DNA of 64,000 nt, from NCBI GenBank assembly GCA_945788625.1, contig CALZMQ010000014.1, positions 19,506 to 83,505 on the forward strand, given 5' to 3'. Numbering within the stretch: position 1 is the stretch's first letter; each line of letters begins with the position of its first letter. The position numbers were made by a program, and so were the translations under genes. This DNA is from an uncultured Woeseiaceae bacterium. Lineage in GTDB: Bacteria > Pseudomonadota > Gammaproteobacteria > Steroidobacterales > Woeseiaceae. A model generated the notes under the pieces. It was not told the DNA's origin. It searched no databases and saw nothing but the letters and a program-made list of their open reading frames with translations. Shown here in pieces: positions 1-8,561 of the stretch.

Positions 1-1010
1 TGGTCCAGCAGCAGCTGGTGCAGCGGGCTGTAAGGCAGGAATACGCCGACCTCGTCGAGGCCCGGCGCAATGTTGTCCGCGAGCGCGCAATCGGGCTTGC
101 GCCTCGCCAGCACGATAGGCCGGACGGGACTCGACACCAGCTCCGCGTCGGCCTCGGTAAATCGCACGAAGCGCCGCGCGACTTCGAGTCCATCGTCACC
201 CGCGACAGGGACCATCACGGCCAGCGGCTTGTCAGGCCGTTGCTTGCGCCGCCTCAGCTTGTCCACAGCTTCCCGCGACCGCGCGTCGCAAACGAGGTGG
301 TACCCGCCGATGCCCTTTACCGCGATGATGGAGCCATTGCGGATATGGTAGACCGCCGCACACAAGGCATCGGTCGTGTCCTGGATTTCGCATTCACCCC
401 GCTCCTCAAAGCTCAGCTGCGGCCCGCAGCGAGGGCATGCGACAGGTTCCGCGTGAAAGCGGCGATCGGCCGGATCAAGGTACTCCTGCTCGCAGTCCGC
501 GCACAGCGGGAACTGCGCCATGCTCGTGTTCGGTCGGTCGTAAGGCATCGCTTCTATCAGCGTATAGCGAGGCCCGCACTGCGTGCAGTTGATGAACGGG
601 TACTGGTAGCGACGATCGTTGGGGTCCTGCAATTCCCGCCGGCAATCGTCGCACATGAAATAATCGGGCGGCACGAAGACACGCGCGTCTTGCAACGCGC
701 TACTTTCTGCGATTTCGAACGATTGGCAGTCCGGGACGTCAATCGGTTCTACGATAGTCACCGTCGGCCGCGATAACGGCGGTGCATGTTCGACGAGGTC
801 GAATTGGAATCGCCGTAAAGACGTTGCTGTACCGACGGCAACCACCTCGACTTCGCCGACCTGGTTTCTGACGTAGCCGTGCAGACCGTGCTGACGTGCG
901 AGTCGATACACGAACGGCCGGAACCCGACACCCTGTACGTGCCCGGCGAGAGATATTCGGCAGGCAAGTTTGTTGTGAGCAAGTGGTTTGGCGGTCTCAG
1001 CCACCGGCAC
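1..1010 (-). CDS. hypF: Carbamoyltransferase HypF, N-terminal part (cut by window edge)
   Basis: HypF converts carbamoyl phosphate to thiocarboxamide on HypE, the source of cyanide ligands for the NiFe-hydrogenase active site. About 336 residues are visible. An acylphosphatase domain carries GHVQGVGFRPF near residue 20. Two zinc-finger units follow (CDDC...CTQCG and CADC...CPRCG), and then the start of the YrdC-like domain, ending at the edge within LPYSPLHQLLLD. The C-terminal carbamoyltransferase part lies outside. The start is a GTG at 1010 (another at 1004). It overlaps the end of hypD by 14 bases, as expected for translational coupling. Confidence 0.93.
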   Translation of the reverse strand, partial: MPVAETAKPLAHNKLACRISLAGHVQGVGFRPFVYRLARQHGLHGYVRNQVGEVEVVAVGTATSLRRFQFDLVEHAPPLSRPTVTIVEPIDVPDCQSFEIAESSALQDARVFVPPDYFMCDDCRRELQDPNDRRYQYPFINCTQCGPRYTLIEAMPYDRPNTSMAQFPLCADCEQEYLDPADRRFHAEPVACPRCGPQLSFEERGECEIQDTTDALCAAVYHIRNGSIIAVKGIGGYHLVCDARSREAVDKLRRRKQRPDKPLAVMVPVAGDDGLEVARRFVRFTEADAELVSSPVRPIVLARRKPDCALADNIAPGLDEVGVFLPYSPLHQLLLD

Positions 1011-2124
1011 TGCTCTTCTTGCGCCCGTCCCACTGATTCTCGCGGTACCCCGCCGACCACCAGATCCGGCAGGCGCCCTCGTCGGACACCATGCACGGGC
1101 CGATTGGCTTTCTCGGTGTACAGGCGGCGCCGTAAAGCCTGCACTGGTTGGGGTAGATCCTGCCGAGTACGACTTGAGCGCAGTCACAGCCCGGCGGCAT
1201 CTCTCCGACTCGCTTGCGTGACGCATCGGCATAGGAACGAAACTGATTGCGGGCGTCGTGCGCCGCATATTCATTTCTCAGGGCGAAGCCGGACCCCGGA
1301 ATGACGCCGATGCCGCGCCAGTTTGCATCCACGACGTTCATGACCTGGTGTAGCTGCCTCTTTGCCTCCACGTTACCGCCGGCGCGCACGACGTTCGGGT
1401 AACAGTTGTCCAGGAAGTGCCGACGGTCGCGCAGCTGCCGCAGCACCGAGTACATTGCAGCCAGCAGCGAGTCGGGGGTAAAGCCGGCAACGGCGGCAGG
1501 AATGTCGTGTTCGTCGACGACGAATTGCCATTCTTCCGGCCCCATGACCGTCGAAACGTGACCCGGAGCGATCAAGGCATCGAATCCAGGCGTTCCCGAA
1601 TCGAGCAGCAACTTGACGGCCGGCCATGTAAGCCGTCCGGACAGCAACACGAGCAGGTTATCGGGCACGCCTTCGGCGAGCATCGCGGCCACCGGCGCGG
1701 TGGTCGTTTCGAATCCGGCGGCGAAAAACACGACGGTGCGCGCGGGATTGTCGCGAGCGATACGCACAGCATCGATTGGCGATGCGATCGGCCGGATGTC
1801 GCCACCGGCCGCCTTTGCCTGTTCCAGCGAGCGCGCTTCGCGCTTCGGCACGTTGACCGGCACTCGCAACATGTCGCCGAATGCCACCAGCGTAATGTCC
1901 TCGTTCAGGGCGAGCTGAATCGCTTCGTAAACGTCTTCCTCGGGACAGATGCATACCGGGCATCCCGGTCCCGGCACCAGTTCCACCGTGTCTGGAATGA
2001 TCGTGCGCAGGCCTGCGGCTGAAATCGAACGCTCATGGCCGCCGCATACGTTCATGATGCGCACCGGCCGATCGATGCCGAGCTCGTTGAGGGCCGTCAG
2101 CCAGTCTGCGGCGCCGCGAGTCAC
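997..2124 (-). CDS. hypD: Hydrogenase maturation protein HypD
   Basis: HypD is the Fe-S scaffold on which, with HypC, the Fe(CN)2CO unit of NiFe hydrogenase is assembled. The family cysteines are all visible: CGGHE near residue 25, GPGCPVC near residue 60, and a C-terminal set GCDC, NQCRLYGAACTP and GPCMVSDEGAC. The length of about 375 residues is normal. The start chosen is GTG at 2124, because it forms a GTGA overlap with the hypB stop and has GGAGGAGA just upstream. Longer frames reaching into hypB add only low-quality sequence. Confidence 0.96.
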   Translation of the reverse strand: MTRGAADWLTALNELGIDRPVRIMNVCGGHERSISAAGLRTIIPDTVELVPGPGCPVCICPEEDVYEAIQLALNEDITLVAFGDMLRVPVNVPKREARSLEQAKAAGGDIRPIASPIDAVRIARDNPARTVVFFAAGFETTTAPVAAMLAEGVPDNLLVLLSGRLTWPAVKLLLDSGTPGFDALIAPGHVSTVMGPEEWQFVVDEHDIPAAVAGFTPDSLLAAMYSVLRQLRDRRHFLDNCYPNVVRAGGNVEAKRQLHQVMNVVDANWRGIGVIPGSGFALRNEYAAHDARNQFRSYADASRKRVGEMPPGCDCAQVVLGRIYPNQCRLYGAACTPRKPIGPCMVSDEGACRIWWSAGYRENQWDGRKKSSAGG

Positions 2125-2909
2125 GCGCCGTCTCCTCCTGCCACCTGCGCGGCTTCCGGTGCACGCCTGACGTTCTCGAGTTCGTCGCGTACCCATTGCA
2201 ACCAGTCGGCTACGCCTGCGCCGGTTTTAGACGAGACCTCCATGACCGGCGCGACGCTCGCAAGCTGCCGCAGGGCTTTGGTTGCGTAGTCAGGTTCGAA
2301 GTCGCCCAGCACCGGCAGCAAATCGGCCTTGCTAATGAGCACGAGATCCGCCGAGCGGAACATTACCGGGTACTTGGCCGGTTTGTCGTGGCCCTCCGGT
2401 GTGGATAACAGTGTCACGTTCAGGTGCTGGCCGAGATCGAAGCTTGCCGGGCAGACGAGGTTGCCGACGTTCTCGATGAAGACGATATCGATGCCGTCCA
2501 GGTCGAGATCGTGCAACGCGGTGTGCACCATGTGGGCATCGAGGTGGCAAGCGCTGCCGGTTGTGATCTGGACCGCGCGCACGCCTTTCGACCGGATACG
2601 CTCTGCATCGTTCTCGGTTTCGAGGTCGCCCTCTACGACGGCCACCTTCAGTCTGTCGCCGAGCGCGTCGATCGTCGCCTCGAGCAGCGCTGTTTTTCCG
2701 GCCCCCGGTGAAGACATCAGGTTTATGGCGAGCGCATCGTGGCGGCCGAAGTGTTCACGATTATGTGCCGCCTGGTGATCGTTGGCATCGAGGAGGCCTT
2801 TCAGCACTTCCACCGACTCCTGTCCGCCGGCAGTCTTATGCAGGTGTCCGCCCGCGGCGACGAGATGCTCGTTGCCCGGGGTTACGTTACAGCCACAGGT
2901 ATCGCACAT
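2121..2909 (-). CDS. hypB: Hydrogenase nickel incorporation GTPase HypB
   Basis: HypB is a nickel-binding GTPase that with HypA delivers nickel to the hydrogenase large subunit. The protein (262 residues) begins MCDTCGC, the high-affinity N-terminal metal site. It then has the P-loop SSPGAGKTALL, EGDLETENDAERI, ENVGNLVCPASFDLG and ISKADLLP. It is not strongly histidine-rich, so nickel storage is unlikely. The start at 2909 is favoured by this N-terminus and by GGAGGA eight bases upstream. It sits 23 bases after hypC and overlaps hypD by four bases. Confidence 0.97.
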   Translation of the reverse strand: MCDTCGCNVTPGNEHLVAAGGHLHKTAGGQESVEVLKGLLDANDHQAAHNREHFGRHDALAINLMSSPGAGKTALLEATIDALGDRLKVAVVEGDLETENDAERIRSKGVRAVQITTGSACHLDAHMVHTALHDLDLDGIDIVFIENVGNLVCPASFDLGQHLNVTLLSTPEGHDKPAKYPVMFRSADLVLISKADLLPVLGDFEPDYATKALRQLASVAPVMEVSSKTGAGVADWLQWVRDELENVRRAPEAAQVAGGDGA

Positions 2910-2932
2910 TGACGGGTCCTCCGCGGACAGAT

Positions 2933-3160
2933 TCAGATTCCGGCAGCCAGCATTTCGTCGAACAGGGCCCACGAATCGGCTGCTTCTTCCTCGGACACCT
3001 TTTGTATAGCGTAGCCGACGTGCACCAGCACATGATCGCCCGGCTCGAGGCTCTCGTGCTGCAACATGAACAGGCTCACCTCGCGTTCAATGCCCTTGGC
3101 CTCGCAGGTGCACTGAAATCCGTCGATCGTTGTTATTGTCATTGGCACGGCGAGGCACAT
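2933..3160 (-). CDS. hypC: Hydrogenase maturation chaperone HypC
   Basis: A small chaperone (75 residues) that partners HypD and escorts the iron centre to the hydrogenase large-subunit precursor. It begins MCLAVPM, with the essential Cys2, and contains the family pattern GDHVLVHVGYAIQKV before an acidic C-terminus. It is the first gene of a minus-strand hypCBDF operon. No hydrogenase structural genes, hypA or hypE lie in the visible part, so they must be beyond the left edge or elsewhere. The 144 bases between this gene and the cytochrome gene at 3305 must hold both divergent promoters, but I could not place a convincing -10/-35 or sigma-54 site. Confidence 0.96.
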   Translation of the reverse strand: MCLAVPMTITTIDGFQCTCEAKGIEREVSLFMLQHESLEPGDHVLVHVGYAIQKVSEEEAADSWALFDEMLAAGI

Positions 3161-3304
3161 AGGCTACTCCGGAATCCGATTTCACGATTGTCTAATGTAC
3201 TGGAATTTGTGCCGGTGTCCGAGTCCGGCAATTAACGCCAGCGTAGGTAATTACGCCTATTTTGATATGACAAATGCGTGTAAACAATCCATCATTGTCC
3301 GACT

Positions 3305-3916
3305 ATGAGGCTATCCCCGGTAATTGCAGCACCGTGGCTCTCGCTGCTGTTGTTCTGTTCGCCGCCCGGCAGCGCCGGCGCGGCCCCTGCTGCCGCCGAA
3401 GTGTGCACTGCCTGCCACGGCACAGACGGCATGGGGGTCGGCGAGCTGAACGTGCCCATCATCGCCGCAATACCTCCGGTTCATATCAAGGAGGCGCTGT
3501 ACGCGTACCAGGACGAGGCACGACAATGTGCGAATGTACCCGCGATGTGCGAGGCAGTCAGCGAACTGAGCGAAGACGAGATCAATGAACTCGCGAGCTA
3601 CTACGGCGACATGGTTCGCGGCTCGTCCAGCGAGCCGTTCGACGCCGCCCTGGCGGATGTGGGACGCGATATCCACGAACGGCTGTGTTCCCGGTGCCAT
3701 GTCCCGCCGGACGACGAAGACGTGGGCGATGCGCTCGGATTCCCGCTACACGGCCAGCGCTCGGCCTACCTGAGATACGCCCTCGACGCCTACCGGGACG
3801 GGTCGCGCGAGCAACTGCTACGCAAAATGGCCGAAAAACTCAGTCAACTCAGCGACGACGATGTCGACGCCCTGATCAACTACTACACGAGTTACCGAAA
3901 CAGGAGCAACAAATGA
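3305..3916 (+). CDS. Diheme cytochrome c, cytochrome c4-like
   Basis: A periplasmic electron carrier of 203 residues with a Sec signal peptide (first ~26 residues). It has two cytochrome c folds with haem motifs CTACH and CSRCH. Each half ends in an ELSEDEINELASYY / QLSDDDVDALINYY helix, and a methionine before each (PAM, RKM) is a plausible axial ligand, which fits the c4 family. Two extra cysteines (CANVPAMC) in the first half are unusual and may form a disulphide. It overlaps the amidohydrolase gene by ATGA, so the two are co-transcribed; a functional link is not obvious. Confidence 0.85.
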   Translation: MRLSPVIAAPWLSLLLFCSPPGSAGAAPAAAEVCTACHGTDGMGVGELNVPIIAAIPPVHIKEALYAYQDEARQCANVPAMCEAVSELSEDEINELASYYGDMVRGSSSEPFDAALADVGRDIHERLCSRCHVPPDDEDVGDALGFPLHGQRSAYLRYALDAYRDGSREQLLRKMAEKLSQLSDDDVDALINYYTSYRNRSNK

Positions 3917-5205
3917 AGTGGCGCCATATTTTCGTCGCGACTGGACTGTTCTTTCTGACCGCCGTCGCACCTGCAACAGCCGCAGTCACGTTGATACACG
4001 CGGGCGAATTGCTCGCCGTCCCCGGCGAATCGCCACATCGCAACAAGACGATCGTCGTGGAAGACGATCGCATCGTGGAAATCCGCGACGGTTTCGTTCC
4101 GGCGGCAAGCATCGACGGCGGCGCAGTAGTCATCGATCTCCGCGGCAAGTTTGTGCTTCCGGGACTCATGGACATGCACGTGCACCTGCAGGGCGAACTC
4201 GGTCCGCACAACGACAGGGATGCGCTGAAAATGTCCGACCAGCTCATGCAGATGCGCAGTGTTTACTACGCGATGAATACGCTCAAGGCCGGGTTCACGA
4301 CCGTGCGCGACGTGGGTTCTTCCCCCCAGGAGATGTACGCATTGCGCGATGCGATCAACAACGGCTGGATCGACGGCCCCAGGATCATCGCGGCAGGCGG
4401 CGTCGGTATCACCGGGGGCCACGCCGACATCAGCGGCGTCAGTCCGGACCTGATGGAATTTTACGCGTCACCGAGCGTTTGTGACGGGCCCTACGATTGC
4501 CGGCGTGCGTCGCGCAACGCCATCAAGTTCGGCGCCGACCTGATCAAGATAACCTCCACCGGTGGCGTCATGACGGACCGCGCCACCGGCACCGGGCAAC
4601 AAATGGAGATGGACGAACTGCGTGAGGTCGTGCAGGCCGCAGAGCGTATGGGACGCAAGGTTGCCTCGCACGCGCATCACGAAGACGGTATCGTCGCGGC
4701 GCTCGAAGCCGGCGTCGCCAGCATCGAACACGGCTCGTACACGGGGCCGCGCGCAATTCGCTTGTTCAGGGAAACCGGCGCTTACCTCGTGCCGACATTG
4801 CTGGCAGGCAAGACCGTAGCCGCGATGGCTGTCGAGGTGGATTTCATGAGTGACGCGGTCAAGGCGAAGGCGCTGCGCGTTGGCAATGACATGGCCGGCA
4901 ACTTCGAGAAAGCTCACAAGGCCGGCGTCAACGTCGCCTATGGAACCGACAGTGGAATTTCGCCGCACGGCACCAATGCCGAGGAAGCCGTGCTCATGGT
5001 CGAAGCCGGTATGTCGGAAATGAACGTCATTATCTCCGCGACGATCAACGCCGCGGACCTGATCGACATGTCCGATTCGATCGGCACTATCGAAGACGGC
5101 AAGTTCGCCGACATCATCGCGGTGGACCGCTCGCCCCTCGACGATATCGAAGAACTGCTGGACGTCGATTTCGTCATGAAGGGCGGCAAGATCTTCAAGC
5201 AATAG
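3913..5205 (+). CDS. Secreted metal-dependent amidohydrolase
   Basis: An amidohydrolase-superfamily protein (430 residues) with an N-terminal signal peptide (MKWRHIFVATGLFFL... to ATA). Metal ligands are visible in family order: HVH in MDMHVHLQ, a lysine in DLIKITSTGG that is carboxylated in relatives, histidines in ASHAHHEDG and IEHGSYT, and the aspartate in YGTDSG. This pattern matches the Xaa-Pro dipeptidase/imidazolonepropionase-like branch that acts on peptides or cyclic amides. The exact substrate cannot be read from sequence. The start at 3913 gives a four-base overlap with the cytochrome and the correct signal peptide. Confidence 0.87.
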   Translation: MKWRHIFVATGLFFLTAVAPATAAVTLIHAGELLAVPGESPHRNKTIVVEDDRIVEIRDGFVPAASIDGGAVVIDLRGKFVLPGLMDMHVHLQGELGPHNDRDALKMSDQLMQMRSVYYAMNTLKAGFTTVRDVGSSPQEMYALRDAINNGWIDGPRIIAAGGVGITGGHADISGVSPDLMEFYASPSVCDGPYDCRRASRNAIKFGADLIKITSTGGVMTDRATGTGQQMEMDELREVVQAAERMGRKVASHAHHEDGIVAALEAGVASIEHGSYTGPRAIRLFRETGAYLVPTLLAGKTVAAMAVEVDFMSDAVKAKALRVGNDMAGNFEKAHKAGVNVAYGTDSGISPHGTNAEEAVLMVEAGMSEMNVIISATINAADLIDMSDSIGTIEDGKFADIIAVDRSPLDDIEELLDVDFVMKGGKIFKQ

Positions 5206-5249
5206 CACCCCGGTTTTTCATTCGGCGCTTGAGGTAGACTAGGCCGCTT

Positions 5250-6869
5250 ATGGCGGCGACGACTCCAAGCACACTGCGCATCGGCTACCGGTACCGGCCA
5301 AACCGTCTGGCAGCGAGCTATGACGCGGTCGTCATCGGTTCCGGTATGGGCGGGCTCACTACCGCCGCCCTTTTGAGCGAACTCGGCTGGAAGGTCTGCG
5401 TTCTCGAGCAACACTACACGGCCGGCGGCTTCACCCACTCCTACGAGCGCAACGGCTACGAATGGGACGTGGGCGTTCATTACATTGGCGAGGTCGGCGC
5501 GCGCACGCGCTCGCGGCGCATGTTCGACTTCCTGTCCGACGAGCAGCTCGAATGGGCGCCGATGGACCCGGAGTACGATCGTTTCTACATCGGCGACAAG
5601 GTCTTCAGCGCCCGGGCCGGCAAGCAGGAGTTCCGCGACAACCTGCTGCGGCAATTTCCCGACGAACAAGAGGCGATTGACAAGTACCTGGGCCTGCTCG
5701 CAGGCAGCGGCAGTGCGCTCTCGGCATTCGGCATGGGCCGCGCAATGAAGCCGTGGCAACAGTCTCTCGCGCAACCCTTCCTGGACTGGAAGACGCCGGA
5801 CGTCTACTTCCGCAACACGTACGAGGTGCTGAGCGAGCTTACGGACGACCAGGACCTGATTGCCGTACTGTGCGGCCAATGGGGCGACATGGGCCTGCCT
5901 CCGAGGCAGTCGACCTTTCTCGTGCACGCGATGATCGCGCGCCATTACCTGTACGGAGGTTACTACCCGGTCGGCGGTGCATGGCGCATTGCCGACACGA
6001 TCATTCCGAAAATTCAGGCGGCGGGCGGCGAGGTGTTCACCTACGCGCGAGTAAGCCGGATCCTGGTCGAACACGGCAAGGTCAGCGGCGTGGAAATGAA
6101 AGACGGTCATCGCATTGACTGCGAGCGGGTGATCTCCTCGGCTGGCGTCGACAACACGTTCAGGCATCTCCTGGCGAAAGATGTTGTAGAGAAAAGCGGT
6201 TATGAACACGATCTCCGGCAGGTTCAGCCGAGTTTCGCTCACCTGGGCGTGTACATCGGCCTGACCGGGACTGCGGAGGAACTCGGCCTGCCGAAAACCA
6301 ATTTCTGGATCTACCCGGGCAATGACTACGATGCGGCTGTCGCCGCTTTCATGGACGACCCCGAGGCACCGTTTCCGGTCGTCTATATTTCGTTTCCGTC
6401 TGCCAAGGACCCGGATTACCTGAATCGCCACCCGGGCACGTCGACCATCGAGATCGTGGCGCCTGCCCCCTACGAGTGGTTCACGAAATGGCGAGAAAAG
6501 ACCTGGGGCAAACGCGGCGACGACTATGAAGCCTTCAAGAATCAACTTGGTGAACGGCTCATGCGGGAGCTGTATGACAAGGTGCCGCAGATCGAGGGCA
6601 AGGTCGACTACTACGAAGTATCGACGCCGTTATCGACCGACTGGTTCGGCGGCTATCGGAACGGAGAGCTCTACGGGCTCGCACACACGCCGGAGCGCAT
6701 GCAGCAGAAATGGCTGCGGCCGCGGACGCGTATACCGGGACTCTGGCTCACCGGCCAGGACGTACTGACCTGCGGCGTTACCGGGGCGATGATGGCCGGA
6801 CTGCTGACGACGATGAGCATGGTCGGCGCGCGCAAGATGGCGCCACTGATGAAGCGAATCTACAACTAG
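5250..6869 (+). CDS. FAD-dependent CrtI/RetSat-like oxidoreductase
   Basis: A 539-residue flavoprotein with the dinucleotide-binding motif VVIGSGMGGLTTAALLSE near residue 27, then LEQHYTAGGFTHSYERNGYEWDVG typical of phytoene-desaturase/retinol-saturase relatives. The C-terminal FAD contact is GLWLTGQDVLTCGVTGAMMAG. Members desaturate or saturate isoprenoid or lipid double bonds. No carotenoid genes are nearby, so the substrate is unknown. It converges with the stress-protein gene on the other strand, the stop codons overlapping by four bases. Confidence 0.83.
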   Translation: MAATTPSTLRIGYRYRPNRLAASYDAVVIGSGMGGLTTAALLSELGWKVCVLEQHYTAGGFTHSYERNGYEWDVGVHYIGEVGARTRSRRMFDFLSDEQLEWAPMDPEYDRFYIGDKVFSARAGKQEFRDNLLRQFPDEQEAIDKYLGLLAGSGSALSAFGMGRAMKPWQQSLAQPFLDWKTPDVYFRNTYEVLSELTDDQDLIAVLCGQWGDMGLPPRQSTFLVHAMIARHYLYGGYYPVGGAWRIADTIIPKIQAAGGEVFTYARVSRILVEHGKVSGVEMKDGHRIDCERVISSAGVDNTFRHLLAKDVVEKSGYEHDLRQVQPSFAHLGVYIGLTGTAEELGLPKTNFWIYPGNDYDAAVAAFMDDPEAPFPVVYISFPSAKDPDYLNRHPGTSTIEIVAPAPYEWFTKWREKTWGKRGDDYEAFKNQLGERLMRELYDKVPQIEGKVDYYEVSTPLSTDWFGGYRNGELYGLAHTPERMQQKWLRPRTRIPGLWLTGQDVLTCGVTGAMMAGLLTTMSMVGARKMAPLMKRIYN

Positions 6870-7777
6870 ACATGCACGATGAGCACGTCGCATGGCAGGT
6901 GGTCCAGCACCCTCGCCGCCGTCCTGCTGACGACACGTTTCTTTAGCCCGGAGCGCGCCAGCGCGCCCATCACCACGAGGCTTGCACCGCTCCCGCGCGC
7001 GAACGTCGGTAACAGCTCATGTGTGCGGCCGGGAAGCTGGTGTACGTCTTCTCCGGGAACGCCGCATTCATCGGCCAGCGTATCGAGAGCCTTCTGATGC
7101 TCCGCCTTGATCTTCTCGTCAAGATCGTCGACGGGCAGTTTCTTGTGCATGAAATTCCACGTCGCACGCGTGCCGATCTCCTCGAGCCGCTGGTAGGTGT
7201 GAATTACCACCACTTTGCCGTCGCATTTCCCGGCGATCGCCTGTCCGCTCTGTATGATCTTCCTGTCGAGGGCCGCCTCCTGGTCCTGCCTGTGCGTCGG
7301 GTCAACCGCGGCGACGATGACCGGCGGTTCCTTCCACGCCGTCGGCTTGACGAACCAGAGCGGGCGCTGGAGATCGCGAATCAACTGCCAGTCCGTGTGC
7401 GCAAGGGACGCACGCTCGGACGGGCTGTGGTAGTGCGTTCCCTTGACCACGAACAACGCATCGCAGGCCTCGGCTTTCGCGGCAATCATGTCGGCTTCGG
7501 GCCGCTCGTTCGAGGTGCTGGAATTGACCTTGACGCCGGCATCTTCCGCGACGAGCGCCAGCCGTTGCAGTACGGCTTCCTGCTCGTTGCGGACGCCGTC
7601 GGCGACCAGCTGCATCTCCGCGAAGTACACAAAACTCTCGCCGAGGTAGCTGACCACCGGCTCGTTGAGCACGAGCTCAAGGTCACAGTCGTACAGCTTC
7701 GCCAGCCAGGCGGCACGCGCAACGACATCTTCAGGGTAATTGTCCAGCTCAATGACACAAAGTACGGTGCGGCTCAT
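6866..7777 (-). CDS. Tandem universal stress protein, UspE-like
   Basis: A cytoplasmic protein of 303 residues built from two Usp domains, the arrangement of UspE. The first half begins SRTVLCVIELDNYPEDV. The second ends VVMGALARSGLKKRVVSRTA followed by VLDHLPCDVLIVHV, the usual Usp C-terminal strand. The classic ATP-binding glycine pattern is only partly kept, as in UspE proteins. The start MSRTV at 7777 is chosen because GAGGA lies upstream; an upstream ATG would add a poor 19-residue leader. Confidence 0.85.
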   Translation of the reverse strand: MSRTVLCVIELDNYPEDVVARAAWLAKLYDCDLELVLNEPVVSYLGESFVYFAEMQLVADGVRNEQEAVLQRLALVAEDAGVKVNSSTSNERPEADMIAAKAEACDALFVVKGTHYHSPSERASLAHTDWQLIRDLQRPLWFVKPTAWKEPPVIVAAVDPTHRQDQEAALDRKIIQSGQAIAGKCDGKVVVIHTYQRLEEIGTRATWNFMHKKLPVDDLDEKIKAEHQKALDTLADECGVPGEDVHQLPGRTHELLPTFARGSGASLVVMGALARSGLKKRVVSRTAARVLDHLPCDVLIVHV

Positions 7778-7973
7778 TTCATCGTCCTCGCAGCTGTGCA
7801 ATCCAAGCGTAGCCGCAACGATGTCGGCTGGCACTTCGTATTACTACGCATTGATACCGCCCGCCAGATTCGCGAATTGCGTCGCCGTCCTGCACCAATA
7901 ACGCGGCGAAGTTTACTGCTATATTTGCGCACCGGTGGTATTTTCGTGCCTCTGCTTTACCTGGGTTGAATCG

Positions 7974-8561
7974 ATGCCATTACGCCAACCGCGTGTGTTT
8001 GCGGTCGTCCTTGCCGCCGGCCGCGCGTCGCGCTTTGGTGCAACCAAACAGGCGAAGGAACTGCATGGCGTACCGCTGGTGCGGCGTGCGGCGCTGGTGG
8101 CAAATGAAGTCTGCGGGGACCGTGTCATTGCGGTACTCGGGCACGATCGGGACAGCGTCCTCGCTGCCCTGGGTTCGCAACGAGTGTTCATCGTCATCAA
8201 TGAGGCCTACCGCGACGGCATGGGAACGAGCATTGCCGCCGCTGCACGCGTTTGCAGCGAACGTGCGGACGCCATACTGCTCCTGTTGGCCGACCAGCCG
8301 CTGGTCACTGCGGAACATCTGCAGATGTTGGTGGACACCTGGTCCGGCGCCGAAGACGAGATCGTTGCAAGCGCTTACGAGGGCTCACAGGGACCGCCCG
8401 TACTGTTGCCCGTCGCGACATTTGACGAACTGGAGCTGCTTGATGGCGACACGGGCGCCCGCGCGCTGCTGGACGATGTTCGATTTCACGTGGTGACCGT
8501 ACCGTTCGAGGCCGCGGCGACCGATATCGATACGCCGGCGGATCTAGACGCGCTGACTTAA
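7974..8561 (+). CDS. MocA-like molybdenum cofactor nucleotidyltransferase
   Basis: A 195-residue MobA/MocA-type nucleotidyltransferase. The nucleotide-binding loop VLAAGRASRFGATKQ is at residues 10-24, and LLLLADQPLVT supplies the metal-binding aspartate. Relatives attach CMP (or GMP) to molybdopterin for xanthine-dehydrogenase-type enzymes. It runs towards xdhC, overlapping its 3' end by 18 bases, which supports a role in molybdenum hydroxylase maturation. The hydroxylase itself is not in the window. CMP versus GMP specificity cannot be decided here. Confidence 0.82.
   Translation: MPLRQPRVFAVVLAAGRASRFGATKQAKELHGVPLVRRAALVANEVCGDRVIAVLGHDRDSVLAALGSQRVFIVINEAYRDGMGTSIAAAARVCSERADAILLLLADQPLVTAEHLQMLVDTWSGAEDEIVASAYEGSQGPPVLLPVATFDELELLDGDTGARALLDDVRFHVVTVPFEAAATDIDTPADLDALT

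Noticed and set aside
3260..3300. Possible FNR-like site TTGATATGACAAAT near the hyp/cytochrome divergent promoters
   Set aside because: The second half-site does not match ATCAA, so the palindrome fails.
3161..3304. Sigma-54 promoter for the hyp operon
   Set aside because: No TGGCAC-N5-TTGC pattern on the minus strand in the intergenic region.
4938..6545. Long minus-strand open frame opposite the amidohydrolase and FAD oxidoreductase genes
   Set aside because: Spans two convincing plus-strand genes and has no recognisable domain; a GC-rich antisense artefact.
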